This document shows positions 62,782-64,000 of a stretch of 64,000 nucleotides of DNA, piece after piece (the stretch's first letter is position 1; each line of letters starts with the position of its first letter). Below the pieces are notes generated by a model that was not told the DNA's origin, made no database searches, and saw only the letters and a program-made list of their open reading frames with translations. The stretch is from Taenia hydatigena. Taxonomy: Eukaryota; Platyhelminthes; Cestoda; Cyclophyllidea; Taeniidae. The stretch is from NCBI GenBank assembly GCA_036345935.2, contig JADWOT020001202.1:1-64000 (forward strand), in the 5' to 3' direction. Made by a program: the position numbers and the translations under genes.

Positions 62782-63080
62782 TTGATCCACCGTGTGATAT
62801 CTACGGAAAGTTGGAGCTGAAGTCACCCAAGACTGCTCGCCTCATCGTCATATTCCGTTTGCCAGCTTCACAACCTCGTTTAATCCTTCGCTTCACTTTC
62901 GTTTTTAGTCATATTAATGAGACAATTGTTTTCGAGGTCGTCGACGATAAAGTAAGTTTTTCGTCCTTCTTCCTACCTTTCCTTCCAAATTTCGACCTTT
63001 TCAGAATACTAATGTTTGCTAGCAACTTTACGATACCTTACATTCTACAGCTGCGGGTAGGACTTGATTCGATGGAGTAG
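62782..63080 (+). CDS. 3' end of an unrecognised plus-strand gene
   Basis: Exon 62782-62951 follows GGGTATTCCAG and ends at GATAAA|GTAAGT in phase 0. It encodes DPPCDIYGKLELKSPKTAR, then alternating hydrophobic strands (LILRFTFVFSH, TIVFEVVDDK), suggesting a beta-rich domain. The last exon, 63051-63080, follows TTACATTCTACAG and reads LRVGLDSME before TAG. An upstream exon may end at GTTAAAC|GTAAAT (about 62632), reading SVPTEVMVK, which joins in phase 1. Upstream of that, coding-like sequence appears in two frames (AFGTAMLASASRQTPISKE, then DLPKSLPRSNVQAY), as if a base were gained or lost near 62565. Family unknown. Confidence 0.5.
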
Positions 63081-64000
63081 TGCTAACCAGTAAGGGCTGA
63101 ATTGTTAACTTCGATGTGTGTGCAAATGTTGATCGTTCAACACCTTATTGTAGACCCACTATGCTTTGTGAAGTAGACAAGGCGGACTGATTACTAAAAG
63201 AAGCAAAGTTATCCAAAATAAAGCCATCCTTAAAACACATTAGGCAAACTAGGTGCTTGAAATTTGAGTAGATTATGGCTATGAAGGTCATTGTACGCAT
63301 CACCAGCAAGCAATTTAAATTACAAAAATTTTCTGGTGATGCACACGTCCCTCAGAAAGTGCTTTTTTACAGATGGTTAAGCATGCACAGAATTGGTTTT
63401 GCAACATGGTGCACACACAAATCACATGGCCCATATGTATGTCCCCTAATGTCAGCTGATACCGCATGAGTCCACTTTGGCTTGCTTACAGATTTACATA
63501 ACGTTACCCATATTTCCACACCAACCCTTATAACTACCTAACACTAAACGGCTTACTCTCTCTTTTAACGTGGACTAAATGGAGAAATACTTGCTAGCCT
63601 GGACTCGAAAAGCGAAATTGGATAATTACTTCGCATACTTACTTGCACGAGATTTAATTCGTGATTTTTATCTTTGCGCTCAATAAACAAGCAGATTCTA
63701 ACGTCTTTTCCATATAAGCTCATGAGAAATCTGCCACGTTCATGTTCCGCAAAACATTTGAAAGGAGTTGGAGTAGTTTTAATGTTCTCCAAAAATAGCT
63801 ACCCGACATATTATGCAGTTAAAGTTCGAGGCAGACATCGAGGCATGTGTATAACTCCTGAAATATTTGTATATGTATCTTTGTGCTTATATCGCACTTA
63901 TACCCGACCTGGTCTATTGAATTGGTAAATTTGTCTGACTTTAAGGCATAATTTTGTCTATGCAAGCAAATTAAAATCGGATTGTTTCATTATTAGGAAA
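63081..64000. other. 3' flank without a supported gene
   Basis: Downstream of the stop at 63078 no domain or splice chain was found. AATAAA at about 63219, inside CCAAAATAAAGCC, could be a polyadenylation signal of the preceding gene. Confidence 0.3.

Noticed and set aside
1..64000. CRISPR arrays, operons, bacterial promoters and ribosome sites
   Set aside because: The window is eukaryotic, with intron-split genes; no regularly spaced short repeats were seen.

Overview
This window is nuclear DNA of an animal, AT-rich and mostly non-coding. Its genes are split into short exons by introns of about 60 to several hundred bases. A receptor guanylyl cyclase, a CELF-type RNA-binding domain, a solute symporter, small C2H2 zinc-finger genes and a tRNA all fit a metazoan. 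Compact introns and many decayed receptor and zinc-finger copies would suit a flatworm, but the sequence does not prove a lineage. Exons were found by joining GT/AG signals in phase and by remembered family motifs; no search was run.

Layout. 2.7-3.5 kb (+): the last exons of a diverged CELF/Bruno-like RRM3, with a possible second terminal exon. 10.6-18.0 kb (+): a complete set of receptor guanylyl cyclase domains (signal peptide, ANF-type ectodomain, membrane helix, kinase homology domain, coiled coil, cyclase), carrying four separate lesions. 18.4-19.8 kb (-), perhaps to 21.8 kb: a convergent second receptor with its own membrane exon. Its kinase-homology exons lie in a 924-bp inverted copy of the first gene, identical at 922 positions, and it stops before any cyclase domain. 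22.9-23.6 kb (-): an intact three-finger C2H2 gene of about 115 codons, with a decaying paralogue at 48.8-49.3 kb (+). 27.9-36.2 kb: a decayed tandem repeat of about 3 kb, with one inverted piece. 41.6-52.9 kb (-): a multi-exon sodium:solute symporter-like gene whose exons run in the order of the urea transporter DUR3 family; further minus-strand exons lie at 39.3-40.0 kb. 54.7 kb and 62.8-63.1 kb (+): exons of unrecognised genes, the latter a gene 3' end. 57.4-58.6 kb: two tRNA-like (SINE-like) segments beside trinucleotide repeats. 60.55-60.62 kb (-): a tRNA-Arg(CCT).

Main point. The tail-to-tail receptor pair shares a near-perfect inverted tract limited to kinase-homology exons and their introns, while flanking receptor parts differ. 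That pattern fits recent gene conversion or a recent inverted duplication, or an assembly artefact. It sits between a damaged cyclase gene and a receptor that would lack the cyclase.
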